Assembly (NCBI GenBank): GCA_026125285.1
Contig: JAHCLO010000014.1
Location: forward strand, 91,384-155,383
DNA length: 64,000 nucleotides
Source: Verrucomicrobiia bacterium
GTDB taxonomy: Bacteria; Verrucomicrobiota; Verrucomicrobiia; Limisphaerales; JADLHS01
Reading direction: 5' to 3'
Positions within the stretch are counted from its first letter, which is position 1; each line of letters begins with the position of its first letter. The position numbers and the translations under genes are program-made. Shown one piece after another: positions 53,497-61,985 of the stretch. Under the pieces are notes generated by a model. It made no database searches and was not told the origin of the DNA. It saw only the letters and a program-made list of their open reading frames with translations.

Positions 53497-54690
53497 ATGA
53501 GCGACTCACCTTCTTTACCGCGCCTGGACGGTTTGCGGGTGCTGGTGTTGTTCGGCGCCATTCCCCTGCACGGCCAGGAGCGGGGGAACATCGAGGTGTT
53601 TCGCTCCCTCAAGGAGTTGGGATTGCAGGCTCGCTTCATCACGCATCGTCAGTGGGGGCATCAAGTCGTTCAACCGGAATTGGATCGGTTGGGCTTGGAA
53701 TGGGCCACCGCGCCGTTCGGTCCGCTCATGGGCCGGAATCTATTTGGACGTGATTGCTTCCGCGTGCTGTCTGGCGTGCTGGCCACCAACTGGGCTTTGT
53801 GGCGGGAGGTGCGCCGCTGGCGTCCGACCCATCTCCATTGCATGAACTGGCTGTATGTGCTGTACGCCACGCCACTGTTGTTCCTGTTGCGCATCCCGAT
53901 GATTTACCGGCTCGGGGATTGTCCGCCGCGCAGCACGTTCCTGCATCGCTGGTTGTGGTGGTTGATTTGCCGCCGGACGGCCCTCATGGTCTGCAACTCG
54001 AATTTTGTCAGATCCAAGCTGGAGGAATCCCGAGGCCGACCAAAACAGACTCGAGTCATTCACAACTTGCCGCCGCGACGCCGGGAGAATCTGGCTTCGG
54101 TGTCCATGCCGGAGGCCAATGGAATCACGCGGCTAATTTATGTCGGGCAGTTGACGGCTGAAAAGGGCGTTCCGATCCTAATCGAGGCTGCCCGGCGGTG
54201 TCTATCGGCAGGCCGAAATGTGTCTCTGTATCTGGCTGGGGACTACGCGTGGCAAAATCCCATGGCGCAGGCATTGATGGCCAGGCTCAAAGCGGATGGG
54301 CTCGAGGAACAAATCCAGTTCCTCGGGTATCGGGAAGATGTGCCGGAGTTGTTGCGTAGCTCAGATTTGCACGTGTGTCCTTCGATGTGCCGTGAGGCCT
54401 TTGCCAACGTGGTTTTGGAGGCCAAGGCGCAGCGGATCCCATCGGTGGTGTTTCCCGACGGCGGTCTGCCAGAGATGATCGAACACAAAGTGGATGGATT
54501 TGTGTGCCGGGACAAATCGGTGGAGGCTTTGGTGGAGGGGATTAATTGGTTCTTGGATCACCCGGAGGAGCGCAAGCAGGCGGGAGAGGCGGCACGCCGC
54601 AGCTTGGACGAAAAGTTTGACGAGCGCCGATTTCAGCAGCAGTGGGCGGAGGTTTTTCAGAGCACGGCAAGGAGCGAGGGGAAAGGCTGA
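53497..54690 (+). CDS. Family 4 glycosyltransferase
   Basis: 397 residues. N-terminus LRVLVLFGAIPLHGQERGNI; FLLRIPMIYRLGDCPPRSTF and VCNSNFVRSKLEESRGRPKQ in the acceptor domain; RLIYVGQLTAEKGVPILIEA starts the donor domain, followed by IQFLGYREDVPELLRSSDLH and CREAFANVVLEAKAQRIPSV (E-x7-E region). An AGAGAGATG context gives a reasonable ribosome-binding site. The last 10 codons and following bases contain AAAGGCTGAGAAC twice in tandem, which overlaps the stop codon. Confidence 0.9.
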   Translation: MSDSPSLPRLDGLRVLVLFGAIPLHGQERGNIEVFRSLKELGLQARFITHRQWGHQVVQPELDRLGLEWATAPFGPLMGRNLFGRDCFRVLSGVLATNWALWREVRRWRPTHLHCMNWLYVLYATPLLFLLRIPMIYRLGDCPPRSTFLHRWLWWLICRRTALMVCNSNFVRSKLEESRGRPKQTRVIHNLPPRRRENLASVSMPEANGITRLIYVGQLTAEKGVPILIEAARRCLSAGRNVSLYLAGDYAWQNPMAQALMARLKADGLEEQIQFLGYREDVPELLRSSDLHVCPSMCREAFANVVLEAKAQRIPSVVFPDGGLPEMIEHKVDGFVCRDKSVEALVEGINWFLDHPEERKQAGEAARRSLDEKFDERRFQQQWAEVFQSTARSEGKG

Positions 54691-54784
54691 GAACCAAACA
54701 AAGGCTGAGAACTAAACCAAAAGCAGGGAGCACCAGAGTCTTGACAATGTTCAATCCAAAACCTGGAACCGAGGACGCCCGAGC

Positions 54785-55000
54785 ATCTGGAACTCGCGGA
54801 GCGTCTGGAGTGCGGCGAGTTCACCGCCGCTGTTGGGCAGGTGTGGAGACGAAGAACTGGTGGCCGAAACCGGATGCGCCGTCCGAAAGCGGTGCTAAAG
54901 TCACCGCACTCCAAACGCTGGCGCGAGGACCAAGTGCCTCCGTACTGCGCGAAGCGTCCGGAGTGCGGCGGGTTCACCGCCGCTGTTGCCAATTCGTATC
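54785..55000. repeat. REP-like array (family C), reversed orientation
   Basis: Contains GCGTCTGGAGTGCGGCGAGT, AAAGCGGTGCTAAAGTCACC, GCACTCCAAACGCTGGCGCG and GGAGTGCGGCGGGTTCACCG. One full unit plus a leading half unit. The rest of the gap (54691-55185) shows no gene. Confidence 0.82.
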
Positions 55001-55185
55001 AGCTTGCATCCGGGAAACAGTTTTGCAGGGCGGGTGGTTTCAGATAGGTTGGCGGGAGCAAGCGGTGAGTTTGCGCGATTCATTAAATGTCCGTTGTCGC
55101 TGATTTGCTTAGGAGTCGAGATGAAGCAGAGTCGCCTCCGCCGCCACAAGCTGCGCGGTGAAGCCGCCAGCAATGCCGATGAATA

Positions 55186-56820
55186 ATGGAAACGACGCAG
55201 ACTGATACAATCGAGTCTTTACCCCCTGCCACTCCGGGCGAAACCAGCGCCGCACAACCGTTGCGGAGACGGCGACGCGTGCGCGTGCGCCGCCGCCGCG
55301 CACCTGGCGCACCTCAGGGCTTTTTCCAACCATTGCCCCTTTGGGTGTGGAGTGTCGTGCTGTTCTTTGCCGCGGTGGGTGGTTTCTCCGCCAATCCTTT
55401 CCTGACCCCTTTCAGTCTTTTGGTGCTGCCAGTACTGGCCAGTCTGCTATGGTTTCAGGGTGAACCGCCGGTGCTGCTTTTTGCCTGTTATTTTCAATGG
55501 CTACAGTCTTCGGTAGCCATTTTTTACACCAATTTTTACGGCATTGCGCTGGGTTCTGTGCCGGGAGGGGCTCAATTGGTGGAGGCCACCGGATTAAGTT
55601 TGATTGGGATTTTGGTTCTGGCCGCCGGGATGCGTCTGGCCCTCGTGAAGCGTGATACCCATGTGACTGAGCGTGCGGCACGGGAATCTCGCCAACTCCA
55701 GCCGGCCGCGATCTTTACTTTGTATCTGGCGGCCTTTGCCGGCCTGTACTTCGCGGGGCGCCTCGCAGCGTTCCTTCCCCCGTTGCGGCAGCCGCTGCTG
55801 GCGGCGGGAACGATCAAGTGGGCAATGGTCTTCCTGCTGGCCTACGCGGTGGTGAAACAGCGGCGGGGCTACGCTCTGCTGGCGATCACTGTAACCGTGG
55901 AGTTCTTCACGGGTATTCTCGGTTTCTTCAGCGGCTTTAAGGGGGTGTTCTTTGTGCTGTTGGTGGTCTTGCCCAGTGCTCACTTCATCTTCCGTGGCTG
56001 GCGGTTGGCGCAGTTCAGCCTGGTGGCGGCGATGGTGGTGGCCTTCGCCCTCATTTGGACAGTGATCAAGACGGACTATCGCGAATTTCTGAATCAAGGC
56101 TCAAGGCAGCAGGTGGTTTTGGTCCCGGTGCCGGAGCGTGTTGCCAAGCTGCAGAGCCTGGTCAGCGGCCTGACGTGGCCGGCGGTTGAAGCGGGCTTGG
56201 AAGACCTGATCCTCCGTGTCGGATACGTCAATTATTTTGCGCTCACATTGGCCAATGTGCCGGCAAACCTTCCCCATGAGCATGGCAAACTCTGGTTTGG
56301 GGCGGTGAAACATGTTCTGATGCCGCGGTTGTTTTATCCCGACAAGCCGGTGATTAATGATTCGGAGCGGACTTCGCTGTACTCGGGTGTCGTGGTGGCC
56401 GGCGAGGAGCAGGGCACTTCCATCAGCATCGGCTACATCGGCGAGAGCTACATTGACTTCGGCCGGGTGGGGATGTTTGCTCCGATTCTCCTCCTGGGGT
56501 TGTTTTACGGTGGCATTTACCGCTTTTTCGTCTATTCCTCGCGGCATACCACGCTGGGCTATGCCACCGCGACGGCGATCCTCATCTTCGGCGCGTATAA
56601 CCTGGAAACCTCGAATATCAAATTGGTGGGCGGCAACCTGATGGCTTTCTTGGTGATGGCGCTCTTCATCAAGTTGACCGGAGCGTGGCTGTGGGGGATC
56701 GCCACCAATCCAGGGGTCACGTTGCGTCCCCGCCGTGCGCGTGACAAGGCCGGGGGAGAAGCCACCGGGGGGCGGCGACTGCCGGAAAGTCCGCCGGGGA
56801 CCCGCGGCACCAGCACCTGA
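55186..56820 (+). CDS. Membrane protein, probable EPS repeat-unit polymerase (Wzy-like)
   Basis: 544 residues with a basic N-terminus (RRRRRVRVRRRRAPGAPQGF) and about ten membrane helices (SLLVLPVLASLLWFQGEPPV region, WAMVFLLAYAVVKQRRGYAL, FFVLLVVLPSAHFIFRGWRL). A large periplasmic loop contains LMPRLFYPDKPVINDSERTS and EEQGTSISIGYIGESYIDFG, a pattern I associate with polymerase-like proteins of exosortase EPS clusters. No soluble catalytic motif is visible. Its place among glycosyltransferases and the absence of any other polymerase candidate support the call. Confidence 0.72.
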   Translation: METTQTDTIESLPPATPGETSAAQPLRRRRRVRVRRRRAPGAPQGFFQPLPLWVWSVVLFFAAVGGFSANPFLTPFSLLVLPVLASLLWFQGEPPVLLFACYFQWLQSSVAIFYTNFYGIALGSVPGGAQLVEATGLSLIGILVLAAGMRLALVKRDTHVTERAARESRQLQPAAIFTLYLAAFAGLYFAGRLAAFLPPLRQPLLAAGTIKWAMVFLLAYAVVKQRRGYALLAITVTVEFFTGILGFFSGFKGVFFVLLVVLPSAHFIFRGWRLAQFSLVAAMVVAFALIWTVIKTDYREFLNQGSRQQVVLVPVPERVAKLQSLVSGLTWPAVEAGLEDLILRVGYVNYFALTLANVPANLPHEHGKLWFGAVKHVLMPRLFYPDKPVINDSERTSLYSGVVVAGEEQGTSISIGYIGESYIDFGRVGMFAPILLLGLFYGGIYRFFVYSSRHTTLGYATATAILIFGAYNLETSNIKLVGGNLMAFLVMALFIKLTGAWLWGIATNPGVTLRPRRARDKAGGEATGGRRLPESPPGTRGTST

Positions 56821-56924
56821 AACGCACGCTGCGACCGGCAGTCCCTTGATTGCGGATTGCCATCTAAACCCAATGATGAACCGACCTTCAGTCGTCATTT
56901 GTCATTCGACGTTTGTTCGTGGTG

Positions 56925-57235
56925 TTAAAGCGGTGATAAAGTTACCGCACTCCAAACGCTGGCGCGCGGATCATGCGCCTCCGTGCGGCGCGAAACGCCT
57001 GGAGTGCGGCGTGTTCACCGCCGCTGTTGTGTTGCGGCGTCCCGTCGGCGGTTGGATGCTTGCGGGTTGCCTTCCAGAGCGATGTTCCCTCACGGTTTGT
57101 TCCGGTTCTGTTTTTCCTACGGAGTGCTTGGTAACAAAAAGCGGTGCTGAAGCCACCGCACTCCAAACGCTGGCGCGCGGGTCACGCACCTCCGTGCTGC
57201 GCGGAGCGTCTGGAGTGTGGCGTGTTCATCGTCGC
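56925..57235. repeat. REP-like array (family C), reversed orientation
   Basis: Two units (about 56928-57030 and 57138-57230) reading AAAGCGGTGATAAAGTTACC, GCACTCCAAACGCTGGCGCG and CTGGAGTGCGGCGTGTTCAC. The open frame of the next glycosyltransferase runs back into the second unit (to 57144). Confidence 0.82.
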
Positions 57236-57302
57236 TGTTGTATGTTGCCGCGGGATTGTGGTTGGTCTGGAGGATAGCTTTCAACGTGTCAGGCTTTGCT
57301 GC

Positions 57303-58478
57303 TTGAAAGTCCTCTTCACGATTGCGGGGTTACAGCCGGAATATGGCGGGCCGTCGCGCTGCGTGCCAGCGCTCGCTATTGCGCTGGCTGAACGCGGTGT
57401 CCAGGTGGAATTGATCAGTTGTGAATCTGCGCCGGGACAGCCGCTTCCGTTGCTGCCATCTGTCGCTCGAATCAGTCCCCATCTCTTGCCAGGAGCCAAT
57501 CGTTCAATCCGTTGGTGGCCCCGCGCGAATGATTTTTGGAAGGTATTGCGCGAACGGGGCAAGGCGGGACGGGATTGGTTGATCCACGATCATGGCCTGT
57601 GGCTGCCGAACAATCATGCCGTCGCTCGTGCGGCAAGTTCACTGAAGGTGCCGCGGATCGTGAGTCTGCACGGCATGTTGACCGCGTGGTCGCGACGGCA
57701 TCAGGGCTGGAAGAAAGCCATGGCCTGGTGGCTATATCAGCGACTCGACTTAAAGACAGCTTCCGTGTTGCACGCCACCTCGCCGGCAGAGGTGCAAGAA
57801 TTGCGTAAGGCAGGTCTCACCCAACCCCTCGCCATGATTCCCAATGGCGTGGAACTTCCGCCCGGAAATCCGAAATCAGAAATCGGCAATCGAAAGTCTG
57901 GAGCACGCACCGTTTTATTCTTGGGACGTATTCATCCCATCAAGGGCTTATTAAACCTGGTGAGGGCATGGGCCATCCTCCGGCCTGCCGGTTGGCGGGT
58001 GGTGCTGGCGGGCAACGATGAGGGTGGGCACGAGAACGAAATCAAAGCCGAATGTAGAAAGCAGAAAGTCGAACCAGACTTTGACTTCTTGGGGCCGGTG
58101 GAGGGCGGGCGGCGGTGGGATTTATATCGCTCGGCGGATTTGTTTGTATTGCCCAGTCATTCCGAGAATTTCGGCATTGTGGTGGCGGAGGCGCTGGCGT
58201 GCGGGGTGCCAGTGATCACCACACGCGGCACGCCCTGGCAGGACTTGGTGTTGCAGGGATGCGGTTGGTGGACGGAAATCGGGGTCGAACCCTTGGCCGC
58301 CGCGTTGCGCGAAGCGACGGCGTTGGACGAAGAGGTCCGGCGGGAGATGGGTGCATGCGGACGTCAACTGGTCGAAACCAAATACGGTTGGCCACGGATC
58401 GCGGCGCGAATGCAGGCGGTGTATGCCTGGATGCTCGGTCACGGGGAGAAACCGGAAGCGATTGCAGGGTGTTGTTAG
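57303..58478 (+). CDS. Family 4 glycosyltransferase
   Basis: 391 residues if started at the TTG at 57303, which puts KVLFTIAGLQPEYGGPSRCV at the N-terminus as in relatives; a GTG at 57258 is an alternative and the frame is open back to 57144 through a REP unit. Core motifs: IVSLHGMLTAWSRRHQGWKK, MIPNGVELPPGNP, TVLFLGRIHPIKGLLNLVRA, VVLAGNDEGGHENEIK and SHSENFGIVVAEALACGVPV. The short stretch KSEIGNRKSGA at about 193-205 is encoded by AAATCAGAAATCGGCAATCG, a low-complexity insertion at the domain linker. Confidence 0.88.
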   Translation: MKVLFTIAGLQPEYGGPSRCVPALAIALAERGVQVELISCESAPGQPLPLLPSVARISPHLLPGANRSIRWWPRANDFWKVLRERGKAGRDWLIHDHGLWLPNNHAVARAASSLKVPRIVSLHGMLTAWSRRHQGWKKAMAWWLYQRLDLKTASVLHATSPAEVQELRKAGLTQPLAMIPNGVELPPGNPKSEIGNRKSGARTVLFLGRIHPIKGLLNLVRAWAILRPAGWRVVLAGNDEGGHENEIKAECRKQKVEPDFDFLGPVEGGRRWDLYRSADLFVLPSHSENFGIVVAEALACGVPVITTRGTPWQDLVLQGCGWWTEIGVEPLAAALREATALDEEVRREMGACGRQLVETKYGWPRIAARMQAVYAWMLGHGEKPEAIAGCC

Positions 58479-58816
58479 CGGATGGAAAATGAGATGAGAT
58501 GACGGCTCTGCAAACCTCGAACCCAGGCGTTTCACGCTCCGCACGAACCGGCGACAGTGGGGAACGCCAGTCTGTGACCGGCTTTGTGCCTCCCGACCGT
58601 GATAAGCCGACCAAAGGCCGGTGTTCCGACCAGCAGGTGTAACCGGGCTAAGTTGCCCAGGTTTGCGGTCGGGCATCAAGCGCCGGAAGCAGGTCCGTGC
58701 GCTGGCAATACGGCCTATGGGTGCGAGGTGCGTTCAACGTTCGGGGAGGTTTCCTCCGTGGAGCGCGCAGTGGAAGAGCTACAAGAGGCCCTGAAATCCC
58801 ATCGAATGTTTGCCGC
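58479..58816. other. Gene-free interval between glycosyltransferases
   Basis: 338 bases without a convincing gene. It contains an imperfect inverted pair (GACCGGCTTTG near 58578 and CAAAGGCCGGT near 58614). The open frame of the next gene extends back into it to 58697, but the conserved protein starts at 58817. Confidence 0.5.
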
Positions 58817-59632
58817 GTGTTCACTCAAATCACACCGCTGATCCTTACCTTCAACGAAGCGCCGAACGTCGCGCGTGCGTTGGAGCGGCTGAAATGGGCC
58901 AAGGAAATCGTCGTGGTGGACAGCGGGAGTACGGATGAAACGCTGGAGATCCTGCGCCGCTGGCCGCAGGTGCGAGTGGTGCAGCGCCGGTTCGACTCGT
59001 TTGCAGTTCAGTGCAATTTCGGTCTCGAACAGATTCGCACGCCGTGGGTGTTGTCGCTGGATGCGGATTACATTTTGACGCCGGAACTTGTCGCGGAGAT
59101 CGCGCGGCTGGACAATCGGGAAGCGGTGGCGGGTTACACGGCGCGTTTTCGGTATTGCATCCAGGGCCGCCCGCTGCGGAGCACGTTGTATCCGCCGCGC
59201 ACGGTTTTGTATCGCCGGGACAAGGCGAGTTACCGCGCGGACGGTCACGGACATCGGGTGCAAGTGGACGGGCCGACGCGGATGCTGGCCAGCGTCATAG
59301 ACCACGACGACCGCAAGCCGATGGATCGCTGGCTGCACGAACAGAATCGTTACGCGGCGATTGAAGCGCGTCACTTGCTGGCGAATCCCCGCTCCGCGCT
59401 CTCCTTCCCGGATCGGCTGCGGTGCGGGATGGTGTTCGCCCCGGCGGCGGTGTTTTTCTACACGCTCATCGTCAAGGGCCTGATTCTCGATGGCTGGCCC
59501 GGCTGGTTTTACGTGCTGCAGCGCACCTATGCCGAGTTGCTGCTGGCGTTGAAGTTGGTGGAGGAAAAGCTGCGAGTAGCCAGCGGCGAACCGCGAGCGG
59601 CGAGGTCCGAGAAGGAGTCACCAAATCAGTAA
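58817..59632 (+). CDS. Family 2 glycosyltransferase (WaaE/KdtX-like)
   Basis: 271 residues from a GTG start, giving FTQITPLILTFNEAPNVARA at the N-terminus. GT2 motifs: EIVVVDSGSTDETLEILRRW (nucleotide site), TPWVLSLDADYILTPELVAE (DxD) and RWLHEQNRYAAIEARHLLAN further on. A C-terminal hydrophobic helix (VFAPAAVFFYTLIVKGLI) suggests membrane association. The tail after residue 255 (RVASGEPRAARSEKE) is repeat-like and unconserved. It resembles LPS-core glucosyltransferase relatives common in EPS clusters. Confidence 0.88.
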   Translation: MFTQITPLILTFNEAPNVARALERLKWAKEIVVVDSGSTDETLEILRRWPQVRVVQRRFDSFAVQCNFGLEQIRTPWVLSLDADYILTPELVAEIARLDNREAVAGYTARFRYCIQGRPLRSTLYPPRTVLYRRDKASYRADGHGHRVQVDGPTRMLASVIDHDDRKPMDRWLHEQNRYAAIEARHLLANPRSALSFPDRLRCGMVFAPAAVFFYTLIVKGLILDGWPGWFYVLQRTYAELLLALKLVEEKLRVASGEPRAARSEKESPNQ

Positions 59633-59638
59633 TAGGTT

Positions 59639-59977
59639 ATGAACAAGGATGCTTTTCGTTTTGAATCCTTGCAGGTTTGGCAGCGCGCGGCGGATGTCAC
59701 CTCTCCCCTGTTCAAATTGGCGGAAGGGATGGCCGAGCGCCGTTATTACCGTTTCGCGGAGCAGTTGCGCGCGGCCGTCCTCAGCATCACAAATAACATC
59801 GCCGAAGGTTCCGGCAGTGCCTCCGACACGGATTTCGCCAATTTCCTGAACACAGCCAGGCGTTCGGTCTTCGGGATCGCGAACATGTTGATCATTTTCA
59901 CTCGCAAGGGTTACATCCAAAGGACGGAAAGTGAGCCGTTGCTTGCGGAATTGGTTGAGGAAAGCAAAGTGCTATAA
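59639..59977 (+). CDS. Four-helix bundle protein (S23-like family)
   Basis: 112 residues: FRFESLQVWQRAADVTSPLF, MAERRYYRFAEQLRAAVLSI and TNNIAEGSGSASDTDFANFL, with ARRSVFGIANMLIIFTRKGY. These are marks of the four-helix bundle family first seen as 23S rRNA intervening-sequence proteins. Here it is a free gene 6 bases after a glycosyltransferase. Function unknown; family members often occur near mobile or EPS genes. Confidence 0.9.
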   Translation: MNKDAFRFESLQVWQRAADVTSPLFKLAEGMAERRYYRFAEQLRAAVLSITNNIAEGSGSASDTDFANFLNTARRSVFGIANMLIIFTRKGYIQRTESEPLLAELVEESKVL

Positions 59978-60058
59978 TCCTTCCTTCGCACCCTTAAGTC
60001 GCCATAGCTCCCCGCTCTTTGCTCTCAGCTCGTCGCTTCAAGCTCCAGCCTTCCTCCT

Positions 60059-61807
60059 ATGCTCATCATCGGTCTAAACGCTTTTCACCCCGACTCCGCC
60101 GCGTGCGCGGTGGTGGACGGAAAACTGGTCGCCGCCGTGGCGGAGGAACGTCTCGGGCCACGACGCAAACACGTTGCGGGATTTCCGGGGCGTGCCCTGC
60201 AAGCCGTGCTCCGGATGGCCGGCGCCACGGTGCGGGAGATTGATTACCTCGCCATCGGCAACGACAGCAACGCCAACTTGGGGGCGAAGGTCAGCCACGT
60301 CTTGCGCACGCCGGTTAAATCGGCGCGCGGCGTGGCGACACACTTTCAGCGGCGCGCCAAAATGCAGTCCACGCAGGAACTCGTGGCGGAGGCGTGTGGC
60401 GTGCGGGCGGCGGACTGCCGGTTTGAAGTGGTGCGCGTGGAGCATCACCTGGCGCACCTCGCCAGTTCCTATTACGCCAGCGATTTTGATCGCGCCGCCG
60501 GCTTCAGCTACGATGCGGCGGGTGATTTCACCTCGGCGATGTTCGCGCGGTGCGAGGGTAACCGGATTGCGATCCTGGACCGCGTGTTCATGCCGGATTC
60601 CTTGGGCTACTTCTACACGGCGCTCTGCCAGTTCATCGGCTTTGACAAGTTCGGCGAGGAATACAAGGTCATGGGCCTGGCGGCCTACGGCGAACCAAAA
60701 TACTCGCAATTGATGCAGGAGTTGCTGCGGTGCGATGGTCGTGGCGACTTTCGGTTGCATAGAGATTATTTTGTCCCGCTGGGCAAGAATCTGGAGGAGT
60801 GCGTGGACGAGCACGGCGAGATCGTGTTGCCGCCGTTGTATTCCCCGGAACTGAGGCGGCGGCTGGGCGACCCGCGGCCGCGGAGCACGGAGATCACCCA
60901 GCGGGAGAAGGATATCGCGGCTTCGTGTCAGGCGCATTTTGAGGAAGCGGTGCTGGGTTGCCTGCGGCACTTGCACCGCTCGGTGCCGACCGAGAATCTG
61001 GTTACGGCCGGTGGTTGCGCGTTGAACGGGGTTTGTAACGCCAGGATTCTGCGCGAGACACCGTTTAAGCGATCCTACATCCAGTGTGCGGCCTCGGACG
61101 ACGGCACTGGAATTGGCGCGGCGCTGTATGTCTGGAATGCCATCTTGAAACAATCCCGCGCAGGCATGATTGATCACGCCTACTGGGGGCCGGAACATTC
61201 CGAGGCGGACATGGCAGCGGCACTACGGCGGACGGGGCTGCCATTCGAGCGTTGCGAACCGCCCTTGCTGTTGGAACGGGCGGCGGCGCATCTCAACGCG
61301 GGGCATGTCATGGGTTGGTATCAGGGCCGCAGTGAGTGGGGGCCGCGCGCGTTGGGAAATCGTTCCATTCTCGCACACCCCGGCTGGCCGGGCATGAAGG
61401 ATTTGATCAATGCCAAGATCAAACGTCGCGAGGCGTTTCGTCCCTTCGCGCCGACGATTCTCGCCGAAGAGACGGGCCGCTATTTCGAGCAGAACGTCGA
61501 AAGCCCGTTTATGATGCACGTCGTCAAGATCCGGCCCGAGCATCGGCAGGCGCTGGCGGCCGTGTGTCATAAGGACGCGACCGGTCGGTTACACACAGTG
61601 AAGGCTTCCCAGAACGCGCTCTATCATGGTCTCATCAAAGCCTTCGCCGCCAAGAGCGGCACGCCCGTGGTACTTAATACCAGTTTCAATGAGAACGAAC
61701 CCATTGTGGATACGCCGCAGCAGGCGGTGGACTGTTTTGTGCGGACCGACCTGGACGTCTTATGTTTGGGGCCGTTCGTGACGGCCAAACCCGGGAAGAA
61801 CATTTGA
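60059..61807 (+). CDS. Carbamoyltransferase (NodU/CmcH family)
   Basis: 582 residues. N-terminal Kae1-like fold: LIIGLNAFHPDSAACAVVDG, VAAVAEERLGPRRKHVAGFP, and the metal-binding VRVEHHLAHLASSYYASDFD, followed by GFSYDAAGDFTSAMFAR. C-terminal domain: AYWGPEHSEADMAAALRRTG, MGWYQGRSEWGPRALGNRSI and VVLNTSFNENEPIVDTPQQA. It transfers a carbamoyl group from carbamoyl phosphate to a hydroxyl of a sugar, here presumably in the EPS. The length is normal. Confidence 0.93.
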   Translation: MLIIGLNAFHPDSAACAVVDGKLVAAVAEERLGPRRKHVAGFPGRALQAVLRMAGATVREIDYLAIGNDSNANLGAKVSHVLRTPVKSARGVATHFQRRAKMQSTQELVAEACGVRAADCRFEVVRVEHHLAHLASSYYASDFDRAAGFSYDAAGDFTSAMFARCEGNRIAILDRVFMPDSLGYFYTALCQFIGFDKFGEEYKVMGLAAYGEPKYSQLMQELLRCDGRGDFRLHRDYFVPLGKNLEECVDEHGEIVLPPLYSPELRRRLGDPRPRSTEITQREKDIAASCQAHFEEAVLGCLRHLHRSVPTENLVTAGGCALNGVCNARILRETPFKRSYIQCAASDDGTGIGAALYVWNAILKQSRAGMIDHAYWGPEHSEADMAAALRRTGLPFERCEPPLLLERAAAHLNAGHVMGWYQGRSEWGPRALGNRSILAHPGWPGMKDLINAKIKRREAFRPFAPTILAEETGRYFEQNVESPFMMHVVKIRPEHRQALAAVCHKDATGRLHTVKASQNALYHGLIKAFAAKSGTPVVLNTSFNENEPIVDTPQQAVDCFVRTDLDVLCLGPFVTAKPGKNI

Positions 61808-61946
61808 GCGCGAATTTACGATGGATTCTGGCGACGGGTGGCACAGGAAATCAGGATTTAGAATACCTGGTTTGCATGGGTCGAGGCAATGGAGACTTAT
61901 AGAATCCACTGTGCGTTGTCACAAATGAATTACAGTTGGCAACCTG

Positions 61947-61980
61947 AAGGTCCGGACTGCAACCGGGCGGGCCTTTGTTT
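61947..61980 (+). terminator. Terminator-like hairpin before the exosortase gene
   Basis: AAGGTCCG (61947-61954) can pair with CGGGCCTT (61968-61975), one wobble, followed by TGTTT. It ends only 6 bases before the exosortase start codon, so it may end the carbamoyltransferase transcript or hide the ribosome-binding site. Confidence 0.4.
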
Positions 61981-61985
61981 GTCTC

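Noticed and set aside
54691..55185. A plus-strand frame (54642-55103) continuing past the glycosyltransferase
   Set aside because: It is in another frame, runs through a REP unit and has no family pattern.
60074..61198. A 374-codon minus-strand frame opposite the carbamoyltransferase
   Set aside because: Shadow of a gene with all NodU/CmcH motifs on the plus strand.
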